From contig NZ_FXBS01000006.1 of the NCBI RefSeq assembly GCF_900178005.1, positions 1,893,585 through 1,957,584 on the forward strand: a DNA stretch of 64,000 nt. The letters are read 5' to 3'. Position 1 is the first letter of the stretch. Each line of letters starts with the position of its first letter. The DNA comes from Tuberibacillus sp. Marseille-P3662. Lineage in GTDB: Bacteria; Bacillota; Bacilli; Bacillales; Sporolactobacillaceae. The notes beneath the pieces are model-generated. The model had not been told where the DNA came from. It saw only the letters and a list, made by a program, of their open reading frames with translations, and did not search any database. The translations under genes were made by a program, and so were the position numbers. This document shows positions 55,090 through 64,000 of the stretch, in pieces.

Positions 55090-56230
55090 ATAATCGGTGC
55101 GTCTGCTCTAAGATCAAAGCGAACAACGGATGATCTTGAGGTAATTGCGTGATATCAGCTAGCGTTGCTTCCAGCCCTTGTTCTTCAATGCTTGCTTGCA
55201 ATTGAACCGCTTCTGGATCCTCACTATAGTCATATTGTAAGGCCGCGGCAATGCCTGTTGCTAAGTAGGTTACAGAGGATTCTTGGTTAATATCCAGTAG
55301 CTGCCTAGCTGGGCTAACCAAACGCTCATCATGGCCTAACTTTCGGATCGGCGTACGAGCAACCCTCGTGACCTCATCAGAGATATTGGGGTTACGGAAC
55401 CGCTCAATAATTTTTTGCACGTACGCTTCATGTTCCGTACGATTAAAGCCATGCTTCTGTATGAGGAGCTCACCGGTTTCACTAAGAGCACACTCGACGC
55501 TCTCTCTTATAGAAGGTGTTTCAATCGCTTCTTTAATCGTTGATAAGCCTTTGGCATAGCCAAGATAGGCGGTGATCGCGTGCCCGGTATTCACCGTGAA
55601 CAATTTACGTTCAATATACGGCTGTAAATCATCAACGTAAGTGATACCTTTCACGTCCGGTGCTTCACCCACTATCCCACTTTGATCAACGACCCATTCA
55701 TAAAAGGGTTCAACCGCGACATCAATGCCTGCACTAGATTGCATGGGAACAATGCGATCAACCGCGGCATTGGGAAAACCAAATGGCTCGTCCCATGTAT
55801 CCGGTTCAACTGATAGGTGTTCCTTGACAGCCGCCTTAAGAGCATCCCCGCCGCCGACCATATTCTCACAGGCAATCAAATTAAGTGGTGCAGCATGGGT
55901 AGATAACCGGCGATCCAGGCCTTCAGCAATCACGTCACTAATGATGGGTAAGACATTTGGCCCCACAGCCGTTGTGACAATATCGGCCTGCGCCATTTGT
56001 TCAACAACCTGTTGTCTTTCAGAGTTCGTATTCAAAGCCGTGACATGATCGATGGTTTCTGTTGTCTGTTCCTCACCCGCTAAAATGACGTTGTAGCTTT
56101 GTTCAGTCTTTAGCTGATTCACCACGTCATCATTGATATCAACAAAATAGACTTGATACCGGGATTGCGCCAGTAAAGCGCCGATAAAGCCTCGACCAAT
56201 ATTTCCAGCTCCAAAGTGGATTGCTTTCAT
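55088..56230 (-). CDS. mtlD: Mannitol-1-phosphate 5-dehydrogenase
   Basis: Oxidises mannitol 1-phosphate to fructose 6-phosphate with NAD. Length 380. MKAIHFGAGNIGRGFIGALL is the Rossmann start, and FTVNTGHAITAYLGYAKG is the family signature with the catalytic lysine nearby (RKLFTVNTGHA). The start ATG shares one base with the mtlF stop. Last gene of mtlA-mtlR-mtlF-mtlD. Confidence 0.95.
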   Translation of the reverse strand: MKAIHFGAGNIGRGFIGALLAQSRYQVYFVDINDDVVNQLKTEQSYNVILAGEEQTTETIDHVTALNTNSERQQVVEQMAQADIVTTAVGPNVLPIISDVIAEGLDRRLSTHAAPLNLIACENMVGGGDALKAAVKEHLSVEPDTWDEPFGFPNAAVDRIVPMQSSAGIDVAVEPFYEWVVDQSGIVGEAPDVKGITYVDDLQPYIERKLFTVNTGHAITAYLGYAKGLSTIKEAIETPSIRESVECALSETGELLIQKHGFNRTEHEAYVQKIIERFRNPNISDEVTRVARTPIRKLGHDERLVSPARQLLDINQESSVTYLATGIAAALQYDYSEDPEAVQLQASIEEQGLEATLADITQLPQDHPLFALILEQTHRL

Positions 56231-56664
56231 TAGTCCTCACCCAAATCGAACAAAGAAAGAACGTCCTCTTTAGATGCGGCATTGACGATTTTGTTAACCT
56301 GATCCTGATCAGCCACAACTAAGGCAATTTTTTGTAGAATTTCAAGGTGTTCATTCCCTTTGCCCGCAATGCCGATAATAAGATGCGCTGTCTGTCCACC
56401 CCAATCGACACCCTTAGGAACCGTTACAATCGACAAACCTGATTCCTTAACAAAATCTTTAGCTTCATCCGTTCCATGTGGGATGGCGACCCCATTCCCC
56501 ATAAAAGTTGAGACGGAGGCTTCACGTTGATACATCTCGTCAACATAAGACGTTTCGACATAACCGTTATCGACAAGCACTTGTCCGGCAAACTGAATGG
56601 CCTCATCTTTACTTGCAAAACTTTGATCTATATGGATGTTACTTTCTGACAGAATATTATTCAT
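56230..56664 (-). CDS. mtlF: Mannitol PTS EIIA component
   Basis: A 144-residue soluble phosphocarrier that passes phosphate from HPr to MtlA. The phosphorylated histidine is in GNGVAIPHGTDEAKDFV. Typical EIIA-mannitol length. ATG is behind AAAGGAG; the stop overlaps mtlD by one base. Confidence 0.94.
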   Translation of the reverse strand: MNNILSESNIHIDQSFASKDEAIQFAGQVLVDNGYVETSYVDEMYQREASVSTFMGNGVAIPHGTDEAKDFVKESGLSIVTVPKGVDWGGQTAHLIIGIAGKGNEHLEILQKIALVVADQDQVNKIVNAASKEDVLSLFDLGED

Positions 56665-56683
56665 ATGTCAATCTCCTTTGTGC

Positions 56684-58789
56684 TTATTGCATTCTTTCTA
56701 TTAAATACTGACGAAATCGCCCCGATAACAAATCATGAATGGTCTTTTCAGTACCTGTTTCAAAGTCATTGGTGATCGATTCACTCTCAATCATTAATGC
56801 ACTGATTAAACTGAGCAACTCAAGCCCTGTCTCTGAAAAGTCATCAGGTGATAATAGCAGCAATACCCTGTGAACAGCCTGCGAGCTCCCATCCATGGCT
56901 TGCACCGTTAATGGATGTTCCAATGCATAAATCGTAAAAGAAGGTTCGACAACTGCATCATTTCTTGCATGATATAAAGCTAACGTCGTTCCTGGAATGC
57001 CTAAACCACCTTGGCTTTCCCGTCGTTTGAGCTTGCGGACAATGGTTTCAGGCGTGGTAATTGCCCCTTTTTGAGCCAATGACTGACAGGCTTCCAGTAA
57101 AACCTCATGTGTGGTTTGTTTTCCGTCAATGGCCATCAATTGAAAGTGCTTCATGACCTTCATAATAACCGTTGAAGCTTCCTTAACGTTTTGAAAAAAG
57201 TTCAAATCAGCCTTTGTTTCCTCGCCATCCATTAGCTGCGTTTCCGTTGTTAACGTTTCACTTTTCTTCACTTCATATTGATGTTGGTTCATCGCGGCAT
57301 GAATCTTTTGTGTATCTTCCTCAGTTAGGAACGGATTAACCAATATATACTCACTTTCTTCTATAGGAAGCGGAATCGTCGATATGATAACGTCAAAATG
57401 ATGGACATCAATATGATTTAAGTCAAATAAGGAAGCGTTCTGTAACTGTTCAATCTCCGGAAAATCTTTCCGAATTCTGGTTGCTAACATTTTAGAAGAG
57501 CCGATACCACTTGAACAAATCGTCAATGCGCTTAGAGATTGGGCCGGACGTTGATACTCAAGAACGGAACCGATGTGCATCACCAAAAAGCCAATTTCTG
57601 CATCCGGGATATCTATATCAGGAAATAAATGATCCATACTTTCCTTGACAAGGATAAACAGTGTTGCATAGTCTTCCTTGACTTTGCCTAGCAATGGATT
57701 ATCAATGCGCAGATGCTGCTGAATTCGATATAAAGCTCGCTCCAAATGAACAACCAACCCTTTGAAAAGGGAAGGGTCCGTTGATAATTCTGTACCCGTC
57801 TGTTTCTCCATCGCTTTGATTAACTGTTTGACCTTTGTCGCCACTTCCATATTTGTATCTTCAAGTACGAAAGCCTGGTCGTTGCGTAACTTAGCCCCTC
57901 GTAAATGCATGGTAATAAAGCCAATTTCTTCATCAGGCACTTTAATGTTGAATTGCTCCTCAACCCTGTCAGCTAATTCTTGGGCATAAGCATACTCTTC
58001 CGATGCCTGTAAAATTTGAAGAGTTTCCGGGTCAAACGCGATCTCTTCCCCCTGTATCAATCGCTCTATCGCCAAAGCAAGATGGACAGTTAATCCGATA
58101 AATGCGCTATCTGCGATTTTGTAAGGGAACTTGGCAACCAATTGTTCAGTAATCGCCTCAACTGTTCGTAAGCGTTGTTCATGAACAAGTCCCAGCAGCC
58201 GGTTGGATATAAGATTTTGGCGATGCGTCACTTTATCTTGAAGATTTTGTTTCACAACCGAGACAAATGTTGATTCATCAATATTGTTGACTAACAGTTG
58301 ACTTAAAGCTCGCCGCCTTGCCCGCTCACTGCCTTCGACCTTGACACCATAGCCACGTTTACGAATTAACTCAAGTCCCAATGACGTCAACCATGTTTCC
58401 AGTTCATCAAGATCATGACTCACCGTTGCTACTGTCACCTTTAAATCATGAGATAACGCATGAAGCTTAACCGGTTCATGGGCATCCAATAGCTCACACA
58501 GCATATAGGCGCGACGTTCTTTTGGTGTGTATTCCACACCAGCCATCTCATCAAGAGATGATAATAGCCGTCTTTTTTGTTCATCGGCCCCTTCAATACG
58601 AACGCCTGTCCCTGACTTTTTAGTGAGTGACAATTCATAGGCATTTAGTAAGGTGTCCAAAGCTTGCAAATCTCTATGAACGGTCCGTGTACTCACCTCT
58701 AATTGAGCAGCCAGATCATGAACCGGTATTGCTTCATTATGAGTTAGGATCACTTCGATCAATTGTCGTTCTCGTGCAGATACATACAT
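56684..58789 (-). CDS. mtlR: PTS-regulated activator of the mannitol operon
   Basis: A 701-residue transcription activator. Order: HTH (residues 1-60, VHDLAAQLEVSTRTVHRDLQAL), a second HTH/Mga-like part (about 85-170), two PTS regulation domains (about 180-400, with histidines in LTVHLALAIERL, GFITMHLRGAKL, VVHLERAL and GFLVMHIGSVLEY), an EIIB-like domain with cysteine in TICSSGIGSSKML, and a C-terminal EIIA-like domain with LYHARND. Activity is set by phosphorylation from HPr and MtlA. It sits between mtlA and mtlF. Confidence 0.92.
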   Translation of the reverse strand: MYVSARERQLIEVILTHNEAIPVHDLAAQLEVSTRTVHRDLQALDTLLNAYELSLTKKSGTGVRIEGADEQKRRLLSSLDEMAGVEYTPKERRAYMLCELLDAHEPVKLHALSHDLKVTVATVSHDLDELETWLTSLGLELIRKRGYGVKVEGSERARRRALSQLLVNNIDESTFVSVVKQNLQDKVTHRQNLISNRLLGLVHEQRLRTVEAITEQLVAKFPYKIADSAFIGLTVHLALAIERLIQGEEIAFDPETLQILQASEEYAYAQELADRVEEQFNIKVPDEEIGFITMHLRGAKLRNDQAFVLEDTNMEVATKVKQLIKAMEKQTGTELSTDPSLFKGLVVHLERALYRIQQHLRIDNPLLGKVKEDYATLFILVKESMDHLFPDIDIPDAEIGFLVMHIGSVLEYQRPAQSLSALTICSSGIGSSKMLATRIRKDFPEIEQLQNASLFDLNHIDVHHFDVIISTIPLPIEESEYILVNPFLTEEDTQKIHAAMNQHQYEVKKSETLTTETQLMDGEETKADLNFFQNVKEASTVIMKVMKHFQLMAIDGKQTTHEVLLEACQSLAQKGAITTPETIVRKLKRRESQGGLGIPGTTLALYHARNDAVVEPSFTIYALEHPLTVQAMDGSSQAVHRVLLLLSPDDFSETGLELLSLISALMIESESITNDFETGTEKTIHDLLSGRFRQYLIERMQ

Positions 58790-58824
58790 GTCGCATCCAT
58801 CCCTGCTCCAGGATGTTTCCCTAT

Positions 58825-60279
58825 TTATTCCTCATCCTTCTTTAATTGTTCCATCAATTCATCATATTTTGGACTACTTAAGAAGTTTTCTACAGATACA
58901 TGTTGCGCATCTGGTAACTTTTCTTTGGCACGCTCCGTTAGATCTTGATGCGTCACAACCAAATCAGCATCATTTGGCAGCTGGTTAATGGCTGTATTTG
59001 TTACTTCAACTGAAAGCCCGGCTTTTTTCACCTTGTCTTTTAGAAGCGATGCGCCCATGGCACTCGAACCCATACCGGCGTCACAAGCAAACACAATTTT
59101 ATCAATGTGATCCGCGGTAACTTCGGATGACTCCTGCTTAAGGGTATCGCCGACACTGCTTTCCTTGCCTTTCATTTCTTCCATTTTCTTCGTTGCTTCA
59201 GACAAATCTTCTTCATTATCGTCATCTTTGCTCCTCTTTAAAATGAAGCTAGAGACAACAAAGGAAACAACCGCCGATACAATGACGCCCACAATAACCC
59301 CAATAAAATTGCCTTTAGGGGTCATCAACAATAATGCAATAATACTCCCTGGCGATGGAACAGCTGTAAGACCAGCATCAAACAAACTAAAGGTAAATAC
59401 GCCGCTGACACCACCCAAGATGACTGAAAGAATCAACGCAGGCTTCATCAAAACGTATGGGAAGTAAATTTCATGAACCCCACCGATAAGGTGAATGAAC
59501 GCTGCTCCCGGTGCCGAAGATTTAGCAGATCCTTTCCCTGCAAACCAAAAAGCAAGCAAAATGCCCAGTCCGGGACCTGGATTGGGTTCTAAAAGATATA
59601 AGATAGACTTACCCGTTTCTGCTGCTTGCTCAGCTGCAATCGGAACTAACACACCGTGATTAATCGCATTATTTAAGAATAAGACTTTCGCGGGTTCAAT
59701 AAATATACTGGCAAGTGGTAATAAGCCAGCATCTAAAATGAGTTGAACCCCTTGTTCTAAGATTGCACTTAGGCCTTCAATAACCGGCCCAATGGCTAGA
59801 AAACCTAGTATGGTCAAAATTCCGCCGAGAATCCCAGCTGAAAAATTATTGACGAGCATTTCTAACCCTTGTTTTATTTTACCCTCGATCGCATCATCGA
59901 ATTTCTTAATCACATAACCGCCAAGCGGCCCCATAATCATGCCGCCTAAGAGCATAGGCATATCCGCACCAGCAACCACACCAATGGTGGCTAAGGCACC
60001 GACGACGCCGCCTCTAACATCGTGAATGATTTTACCGCCAGTGTAACCAATTAACAAAGGCAATAAATAATTGATCATTGGATCAACCAATTCTGCCAGA
60101 TGCTCATTAGGGAACCATCCACTTGGAATGAATAAGGCAGTAATCAGTCCCCAAGCAATAAACGCACCGATGTTCGGCATCACCATACCACTTAAGTAAC
60201 TGCCAAAACGTTGCACTTTGGCTTTGACACCTTTATTACTTCCGCTGTTCGTCCCAGCGGTTGCCGTTTCTTGTGACAT
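58825..60279 (-). CDS. mtlA: Mannitol PTS EIICB component
   Basis: Membrane permease of 484 residues that imports mannitol as mannitol 1-phosphate. The EIIC part (about 20-345) begins VQRFGSYLSGMVMPNIGAFIAWGLITALFIP and contains GGVHEIYFPYVLMKP. After a charged linker, the EIIB domain has the phospho-cysteine in IVFACDAGMGSSAMGA. EIIA is separate (mtlF). First gene of the operon. Confidence 0.95.
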   Translation of the reverse strand: MSQETATAGTNSGSNKGVKAKVQRFGSYLSGMVMPNIGAFIAWGLITALFIPSGWFPNEHLAELVDPMINYLLPLLIGYTGGKIIHDVRGGVVGALATIGVVAGADMPMLLGGMIMGPLGGYVIKKFDDAIEGKIKQGLEMLVNNFSAGILGGILTILGFLAIGPVIEGLSAILEQGVQLILDAGLLPLASIFIEPAKVLFLNNAINHGVLVPIAAEQAAETGKSILYLLEPNPGPGLGILLAFWFAGKGSAKSSAPGAAFIHLIGGVHEIYFPYVLMKPALILSVILGGVSGVFTFSLFDAGLTAVPSPGSIIALLLMTPKGNFIGVIVGVIVSAVVSFVVSSFILKRSKDDDNEEDLSEATKKMEEMKGKESSVGDTLKQESSEVTADHIDKIVFACDAGMGSSAMGASLLKDKVKKAGLSVEVTNTAINQLPNDADLVVTHQDLTERAKEKLPDAQHVSVENFLSSPKYDELMEQLKKDEE

Positions 60280-60387
60280 TCTTCATCCCCCTCTTACATG
60301 TCTTTCTCACTGATTCGACAATAAGTATAATCACTCTTATTATGTTAAATCCTAGTACCGATTATCACAATAAAGACTTAATCGCCT

Positions 60388-60411
60388 TTCGTCATAAGCA
60401 TTGTTGACAAA
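60388..60411. promoter_or_regulatory. Possible MtlR-binding dyad upstream of mtlA
   Basis: TTCGTCA (60388-60394) and TGACAAA (60405-60411) are inverted with one mismatch, spaced ten bases, about 110 bp before mtlA. This is where an activator such as MtlR would bind. Confidence 0.4.
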
Positions 60412-60428
60412 ACTTAATAGATGAATAA

Positions 60429-60462
60429 ACAAAAAAAAAACTGCCGCCAAAAAGGCGACAGT
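60429..60462 (-). terminator. Terminator of ltaS
   Basis: ACTGCCGCC (60440-60448) pairs with GGCGACAGT (60454-60462), one mismatch; the minus strand continues with ten Ts. It lies 13 bp after the ltaS stop. Confidence 0.9.
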
Positions 60463-60474
60463 CATATCTATGCT

Positions 60475-62418
60475 TTATTTATTATCTGCTTTTTTATCTC
60501 TTGTATAATCATAGTCATCCGGATTGACCGGTGTAAAACCTTTTAGATCATAGAAGCGAAGTAAGTCACCGTAGACAATTTTATCAGAGAATTTCAGTTC
60601 ATCACGGGCAACCTTCCCAGCTGGCTGACATTGCTGCTTATCGACGACTTTACCTGTCGGATTCTCATAACACTTATCATCAATCGATGTGTAGTTAGGG
60701 GTAACAAAGTTACCATTACGGAACGGCACGATTTCTTGGTGATCAGGTGATAACAAGTCTGAACCTAAAGAAATATAATCATTGGTCTTAAGACCTAATA
60801 GATGAAGCACCGTCGGACGAACGTCAACTTCACCACCATATTGGTGAACAACATTCCCTTTCACACCCGGTACGTGTATGAATAGGGGTACACGCTGCAA
60901 TTGGGCATTTTTATATGGGGTGATCGGATCACCCGTCACTTGTTTCATGGCTTGGTTGTGATTCGTTGAAATCCCATAGTGATCACCATACATCACCACA
61001 ACCGTATGATCATACAAGCCTGATTCTTTTAAATAACCGAAGAACTGTTTTAAAGCTTGATCCATATAGTGGGCCGTCTGGAAATACCCATTAACAACAC
61101 TGTCATTTGTCCCGGCAGAAGGGAAATTGACGTCACCCTTATCCAACTCGAATGGAAAGTGATTTGACAATGTTAAAAATTTAGCTTCAAACGGTTCTTT
61201 TAAATCTTTCAAATAAGGCATGGATTGTTTAAAGAACGGTTTATCCTTCATTCCATAATTAATAACATTCTCGTCACTCATATCGTAATAACTTGAATCA
61301 AAGAACTTTTGAATACCAAATGACTTATACATTTGATCACGGTTCCAGAATGTTTTGGAGTTACCGTGGAACGATGCCGTCGTATACCCATTTTGATTCA
61401 GAATGGCCGGTTGAGCTTGGTACGTATTTTGTGCTTTTTGCATCGACACCGCACCGCTCGGCAAAGGATATAATGAATTGGCCATCATAAACTCAGCATC
61501 AGATGTTTTTCCTTGTCCCACTTGATGGAAAAAGTTATCAAAATAAAATGTGTTCTGGTCATGGGTAAGATGATTTAAGAACGGTGTAACCTCTTGACCC
61601 TTAATTTTTTTACCTATAACAAAGTTCTGCAACGATTCCATCGAGATATATACCACATTCATATCTTTGGCGGCGCCAAAATATTGCTTAGATGGTTTCG
61701 TTTGATTAGCATCCACAAAGTTTTTGACTTCGGTCAAATCATTACTACTTGCCAACGCACGTTGAGTTGATGATTTAACACTCGTCACCGCATCATACAA
61801 CTGATAATTATATTGACCTAGATATTTGACCAAATAAGTCCGGTCAAATGAACGCGTCAATAATTGCGGGCGGTCCGCTTCAGCAAAACCTAGGTTTGCT
61901 GCAAAAATAATGATAGCGGAGGCAAACACCAATCCGATTTTGCGTTTTTTTATAGGAGCAGTTTGGTGAGGTTGAACGGAACGGAAAACAACCAACAATA
62001 TGAGAATGATTGTATCCAAGAAATAGAAAATATCTGCTCCATGCATAAGTGCAAAGGCACTATCCTTTAGCTCACCCGCATCATTAGGATGCATGATCGT
62101 CGGTAGCGTAATGAAGTCATTGAAAAAACGATAATAAGCAACATTGGCATATAATAAAAACGACATGACAAAGTCAATAACAATAATCGCCCAATATCGC
62201 TTTCTACCTTTGAAAAATAAAGCTATTCCTAAGAAAAATAATGCCGAGCTGATCGGATTAATCAATAAAAGAAATTTTTGAAGGGTATTCTCAATACCTA
62301 AGTTAAATTCAATTTGATAGACAATATAAGATTTTAACCAGAGTAAAACAACAGCTGTGTAGAAAAACAGCAATTTACGATCCAATAAAGCATTTTTTAC
62401 TTTAGTTAACCAATTCAA
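60475..62418 (-). CDS. ltaS: Lipoteichoic acid synthase (LtaS family)
   Basis: Polymerises glycerol phosphate from phosphatidylglycerol onto the lipid anchor, at the outer face of the membrane. The 647-residue protein has five N-terminal helices (about 15-180) and an extracellular sulfatase-fold domain. The nucleophile threonine is in GQGKTSDAEFMMANSLYP, and metal residues in MESLQNF and VVMYGDHYG. Length equals LtaS/YfnI/YqgS enzymes; which paralogue is not certain. It starts with TTG behind GGGAGGT. Confidence 0.9.
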   Translation of the reverse strand: MNWLTKVKNALLDRKLLFFYTAVVLLWLKSYIVYQIEFNLGIENTLQKFLLLINPISSALFFLGIALFFKGRKRYWAIIVIDFVMSFLLYANVAYYRFFNDFITLPTIMHPNDAGELKDSAFALMHGADIFYFLDTIILILLVVFRSVQPHQTAPIKKRKIGLVFASAIIIFAANLGFAEADRPQLLTRSFDRTYLVKYLGQYNYQLYDAVTSVKSSTQRALASSNDLTEVKNFVDANQTKPSKQYFGAAKDMNVVYISMESLQNFVIGKKIKGQEVTPFLNHLTHDQNTFYFDNFFHQVGQGKTSDAEFMMANSLYPLPSGAVSMQKAQNTYQAQPAILNQNGYTTASFHGNSKTFWNRDQMYKSFGIQKFFDSSYYDMSDENVINYGMKDKPFFKQSMPYLKDLKEPFEAKFLTLSNHFPFELDKGDVNFPSAGTNDSVVNGYFQTAHYMDQALKQFFGYLKESGLYDHTVVVMYGDHYGISTNHNQAMKQVTGDPITPYKNAQLQRVPLFIHVPGVKGNVVHQYGGEVDVRPTVLHLLGLKTNDYISLGSDLLSPDHQEIVPFRNGNFVTPNYTSIDDKCYENPTGKVVDKQQCQPAGKVARDELKFSDKIVYGDLLRFYDLKGFTPVNPDDYDYTRDKKADNK

Positions 62419-62622
62419 TTCTAATGACCTCCCAAACTATTGAAAACACTAGTCATTTATTTATATAGTAGGTCTTTGATTATCACATTTTATTATCATA
62501 ACATATTTTCACATTTTGAAAACATCTTTTGATCATTTTTTTAAATCATTTTCCTTGAAAATCACACTTTGACTAACTAAAATATGTTTATTAACTATTT
62601 ATTAGAAACGGGGTGACAAGAG

Positions 62623-63570
62623 GTGAAGACGAACCAATCCAATGACCCACTCATCGGCGCACTAGCAGCCGTCGGCGCTTATACCCTATGGGGAGTTATG
62701 CCGATTTACTGGAAATTAATCGATGCAGCATCTGCTCAGGAAGTACTCGGACACCGTATTGTTTGGTCCTTTGTCTTTATGATCGTTGTTCTACTTGTTA
62801 GTGGAAAACTGAAGCGTTTCTTTACTGACCTTCGAGCCATAGTCAAAACACCTAAAAAGCTGCTCATCATCACTGGAGCATCCATTGTGATCAGCATCAA
62901 TTGGTATACTTATATTTGGGCTGTTGGCCATGATCACGTTGTTCAGGCAAGTCTTGGATATTATATTAATCCACTGATCAGCGTTCTATTGGGGGTATTA
63001 TTTTTAAAAGAAAAGCTATCATTCTGGCAAATCATATCCTTTGTATTAGCTTTTATCGGAGTATTGATGATGACCATACAAGTCGGGGTCTTTCCTTGGG
63101 TTGCCCTTATGCTGGCCATGAGCTTCGGGCTTTATGGTCTATTGAAAAAACTTGTCAAAATGGGAGCAATGACAGGCTTAACGATCGAAACATTAATTAT
63201 GACACCCGTTGCCTTATTGTACCTATTTTACATTGATACCAACGGAGGCGGTGCATTTACGTTCACTGAACCTAAGGTGGCGTTGTTATTAATTGGAGCA
63301 GGTATTATCACGGCGGTCCCTTTACTCCTATTTGCTACCGGAGCTAATCGTATTTCACTCGCGATGGTCGGATTTTTCCAATACATTGCCCCTACCATCA
63401 TGCTTATTCTCGGGATTATCCTATATCACGAGCCGTTTAACCATGATCGATTGCTTTCTTTTATATTAATATGGGTATCACTGATCCTGTTCAGCCTTTC
63501 CCGGACAAGATGGCTTGTCCGTCTTGAAAATAAGTTATTTCGAAAACATTCAAACAGCTATGCTAAGTAA
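62623..63570 (+). CDS. rarD: RarD-type EamA transporter
   Basis: A 315-residue membrane protein with ten helices of the drug/metabolite transporter superfamily. The RarD pattern GAYTLWGVMPIYWKLIDAASAQEVLGHRIVWS opens it and LGYYINPLISVLLGVLFLKEKLS follows. The transported compound is unknown. GTG at 62623 follows GGGGTG. A strong terminator closes it. Confidence 0.88.
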   Translation: MKTNQSNDPLIGALAAVGAYTLWGVMPIYWKLIDAASAQEVLGHRIVWSFVFMIVVLLVSGKLKRFFTDLRAIVKTPKKLLIITGASIVISINWYTYIWAVGHDHVVQASLGYYINPLISVLLGVLFLKEKLSFWQIISFVLAFIGVLMMTIQVGVFPWVALMLAMSFGLYGLLKKLVKMGAMTGLTIETLIMTPVALLYLFYIDTNGGGAFTFTEPKVALLLIGAGIITAVPLLLFATGANRISLAMVGFFQYIAPTIMLILGIILYHEPFNHDRLLSFILIWVSLILFSLSRTRWLVRLENKLFRKHSNSYAK

Positions 63571-63572
63571 AG

Positions 63573-63606
63573 AAACGCAGAAGTCTCAGAGGCTTCTGCG
63601 TTTTTT
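63573..63606 (+). terminator. Terminator of rarD
   Basis: AAACGCAGAAG (63573-63583) and CTTCTGCGTTT (63593-63603) pair perfectly and are followed by TTT. Confidence 0.92.
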
Positions 63607-63609
63607 CTA

Positions 63610-63761
63610 GGCTGTTTTATCAAAGATTGTTGTTATGCAGAAAAACTATAAAATACCAAATAAATAAGCTATGTTGATTGCCGTTCCTGGCAGTCACTCT
63701 CCGGAGCGGTTACTACGATGCACTTCGAGGTCAAAAAGCAACATCATTTACGAAAACAGCC
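63610..63761. repeat. MITE-like dispersed repeat, copy B
   Basis: Bounded by GGCTGTTTT (63610-63618) and AAAACAGCC (63753-63761), perfect nine-base inverted termini. From TCCGGAGCGGT (63700) onward it matches copy A at 28420-28493. It is about 50 bases shorter than copy A, with different left-arm sequence. Confidence 0.65.
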
Positions 63762-63770
63762 TTTATTAAA

Positions 63771-64000
63771 CTAATCTAAAAATATTTTACCAGGATTAAG
63801 CAGATGCTTTGGATCCAAGGCTTGCTTAATCGTCTTCATGACATCAACACCTTGACCGTGTTCCTTCAATAAATATTCCCGTTTCCCAATTCCGACACCG
63901 TGTTCACCCGTAGAAGTGCCCCCTTTACTAAGCGCATAGTCAACGATTTGATGATTCACTTCTTTGTAGGCGGCCACTTCATCAAGATTGTCCCGGTCAA
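63771..64000 (-). CDS. GlcD-type FAD-linked oxidase, C-terminal part
   Basis: Only the last 75 or so codons are in the window; the open frame runs past base 64000 (DRDNLDEVAAYKEVNHQIVDY). STGEHGVGIGKREYL and LDPKHLLNPGKIF are the C-terminal signature of glycolate oxidase subunit GlcD and D-lactate dehydrogenases. The enzyme would oxidise a 2-hydroxy acid with FAD. No terminator is evident between it and the MITE-like repeat. Confidence 0.88.
   Translation of the reverse strand, partial: DRDNLDEVAAYKEVNHQIVDYALSKGGTSTGEHGVGIGKREYLLKEHGQGVDVMKTIKQALDPKHLLNPGKIFLD

Overview
The window looks like the chromosome of a low-to-mid GC, Gram-positive, Bacillus-like (Bacillales) bacterium. The evidence is the gene content: MurQRP recycling, BsdBCD decarboxylase, IolABCD/IolX, MalR/Mdx-type maltodextrin uptake, MtlARFD, LtaS and the Bacillus-type proteins YwhD and YuzB. 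Strong AGGAGG ribosome sites, frequent TTG/GTG starts, cre-like boxes and T-tailed hairpin terminators agree. No phage, insertion sequence transposase, CRISPR array, rRNA or tRNA was recognised. It is largely an accessory carbon-source region.

Layout. 1-4.2 kb (minus): MurNAc operon murR-murQ-murP, then a frameshifted BadF-type kinase (murK-like) cut by the window edge. 4.4-5.8 kb: an NCS2 nucleobase permease with a highly structured 5' leader. 5.98-7.6 kb: a short-chain dehydrogenase remnant, a glyoxalase-fold ring-cleaving dioxygenase and a PNPOx-like flavoprotein. 7.9-11.2 kb: bsdBCD phenolic-acid decarboxylase with a divergent LysR regulator, followed by a 104-bp tandem repeat. 11.4-15.9 kb: DUF2071 protein, lipoprotein nuclease, MetA, an MFS exporter and a small unknown protein. 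16-19 kb: a fused TctA-TctB tricarboxylate-type transporter converging on its TctC-like binding protein. 19-24.8 kb: a YitT-type membrane protein, a formate dehydrogenase operon with three small accessory genes (one of only 47 codons), YwhD and YuzB.

24.9-39.4 kb is a large inositol catabolism cluster, all on the minus strand: iolB-iolC-iolA, iolT-like, iolI, three Gfo/Idh/MocA dehydrogenases (one IolX-like), iolE-like, a LacI-type regulator and iolD. Eight related AAGCGCTTAA boxes lie before its transcription units, which suggests one LacI regulon in place of the Bacillus IolR system. Neither iolJ nor iolR is present in the window.

39.8-43.6 kb: an operon of SDR, thioesterase, APH-like phosphotransferase and ComB-like 2-phosphosulfolactate phosphatase behind two palindromic operators, plus a lipoprotein. 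43.7-45.1 kb: preQ1-type riboswitch, queD and queE. 45.1-45.9 kb: a VapBC-like toxin-antitoxin pair with a clear self-operator/promoter. 46-55 kb: maltodextrin locus (mdxE-mdxF-mdxG, GH31 glucosidase, malR; divergent GH13 cyclomaltodextrinase) with three MalR-type operators around the mdxE promoter. 55-60.3 kb: mannitol PTS operon mtlA-mtlR-mtlF-mtlD. 60.4-64 kb: lipoteichoic acid synthase, RarD-type transporter, a MITE-like repeat whose second copy is at 28.3 kb, and the end of a GlcD-type FAD oxidase gene.

Functionally, most blocks import a sugar or acid and feed it into central metabolism under a local regulator. Less ordinary points are the nucleobase-permease leader, the Cys-less HMA-like and zinc-ribbon proteins attached to formate dehydrogenase, the TctA-TctB fusion, the intergenic repeat families, the ComB-containing operon and the terminator in the leader of the cyclomaltodextrinase gene.
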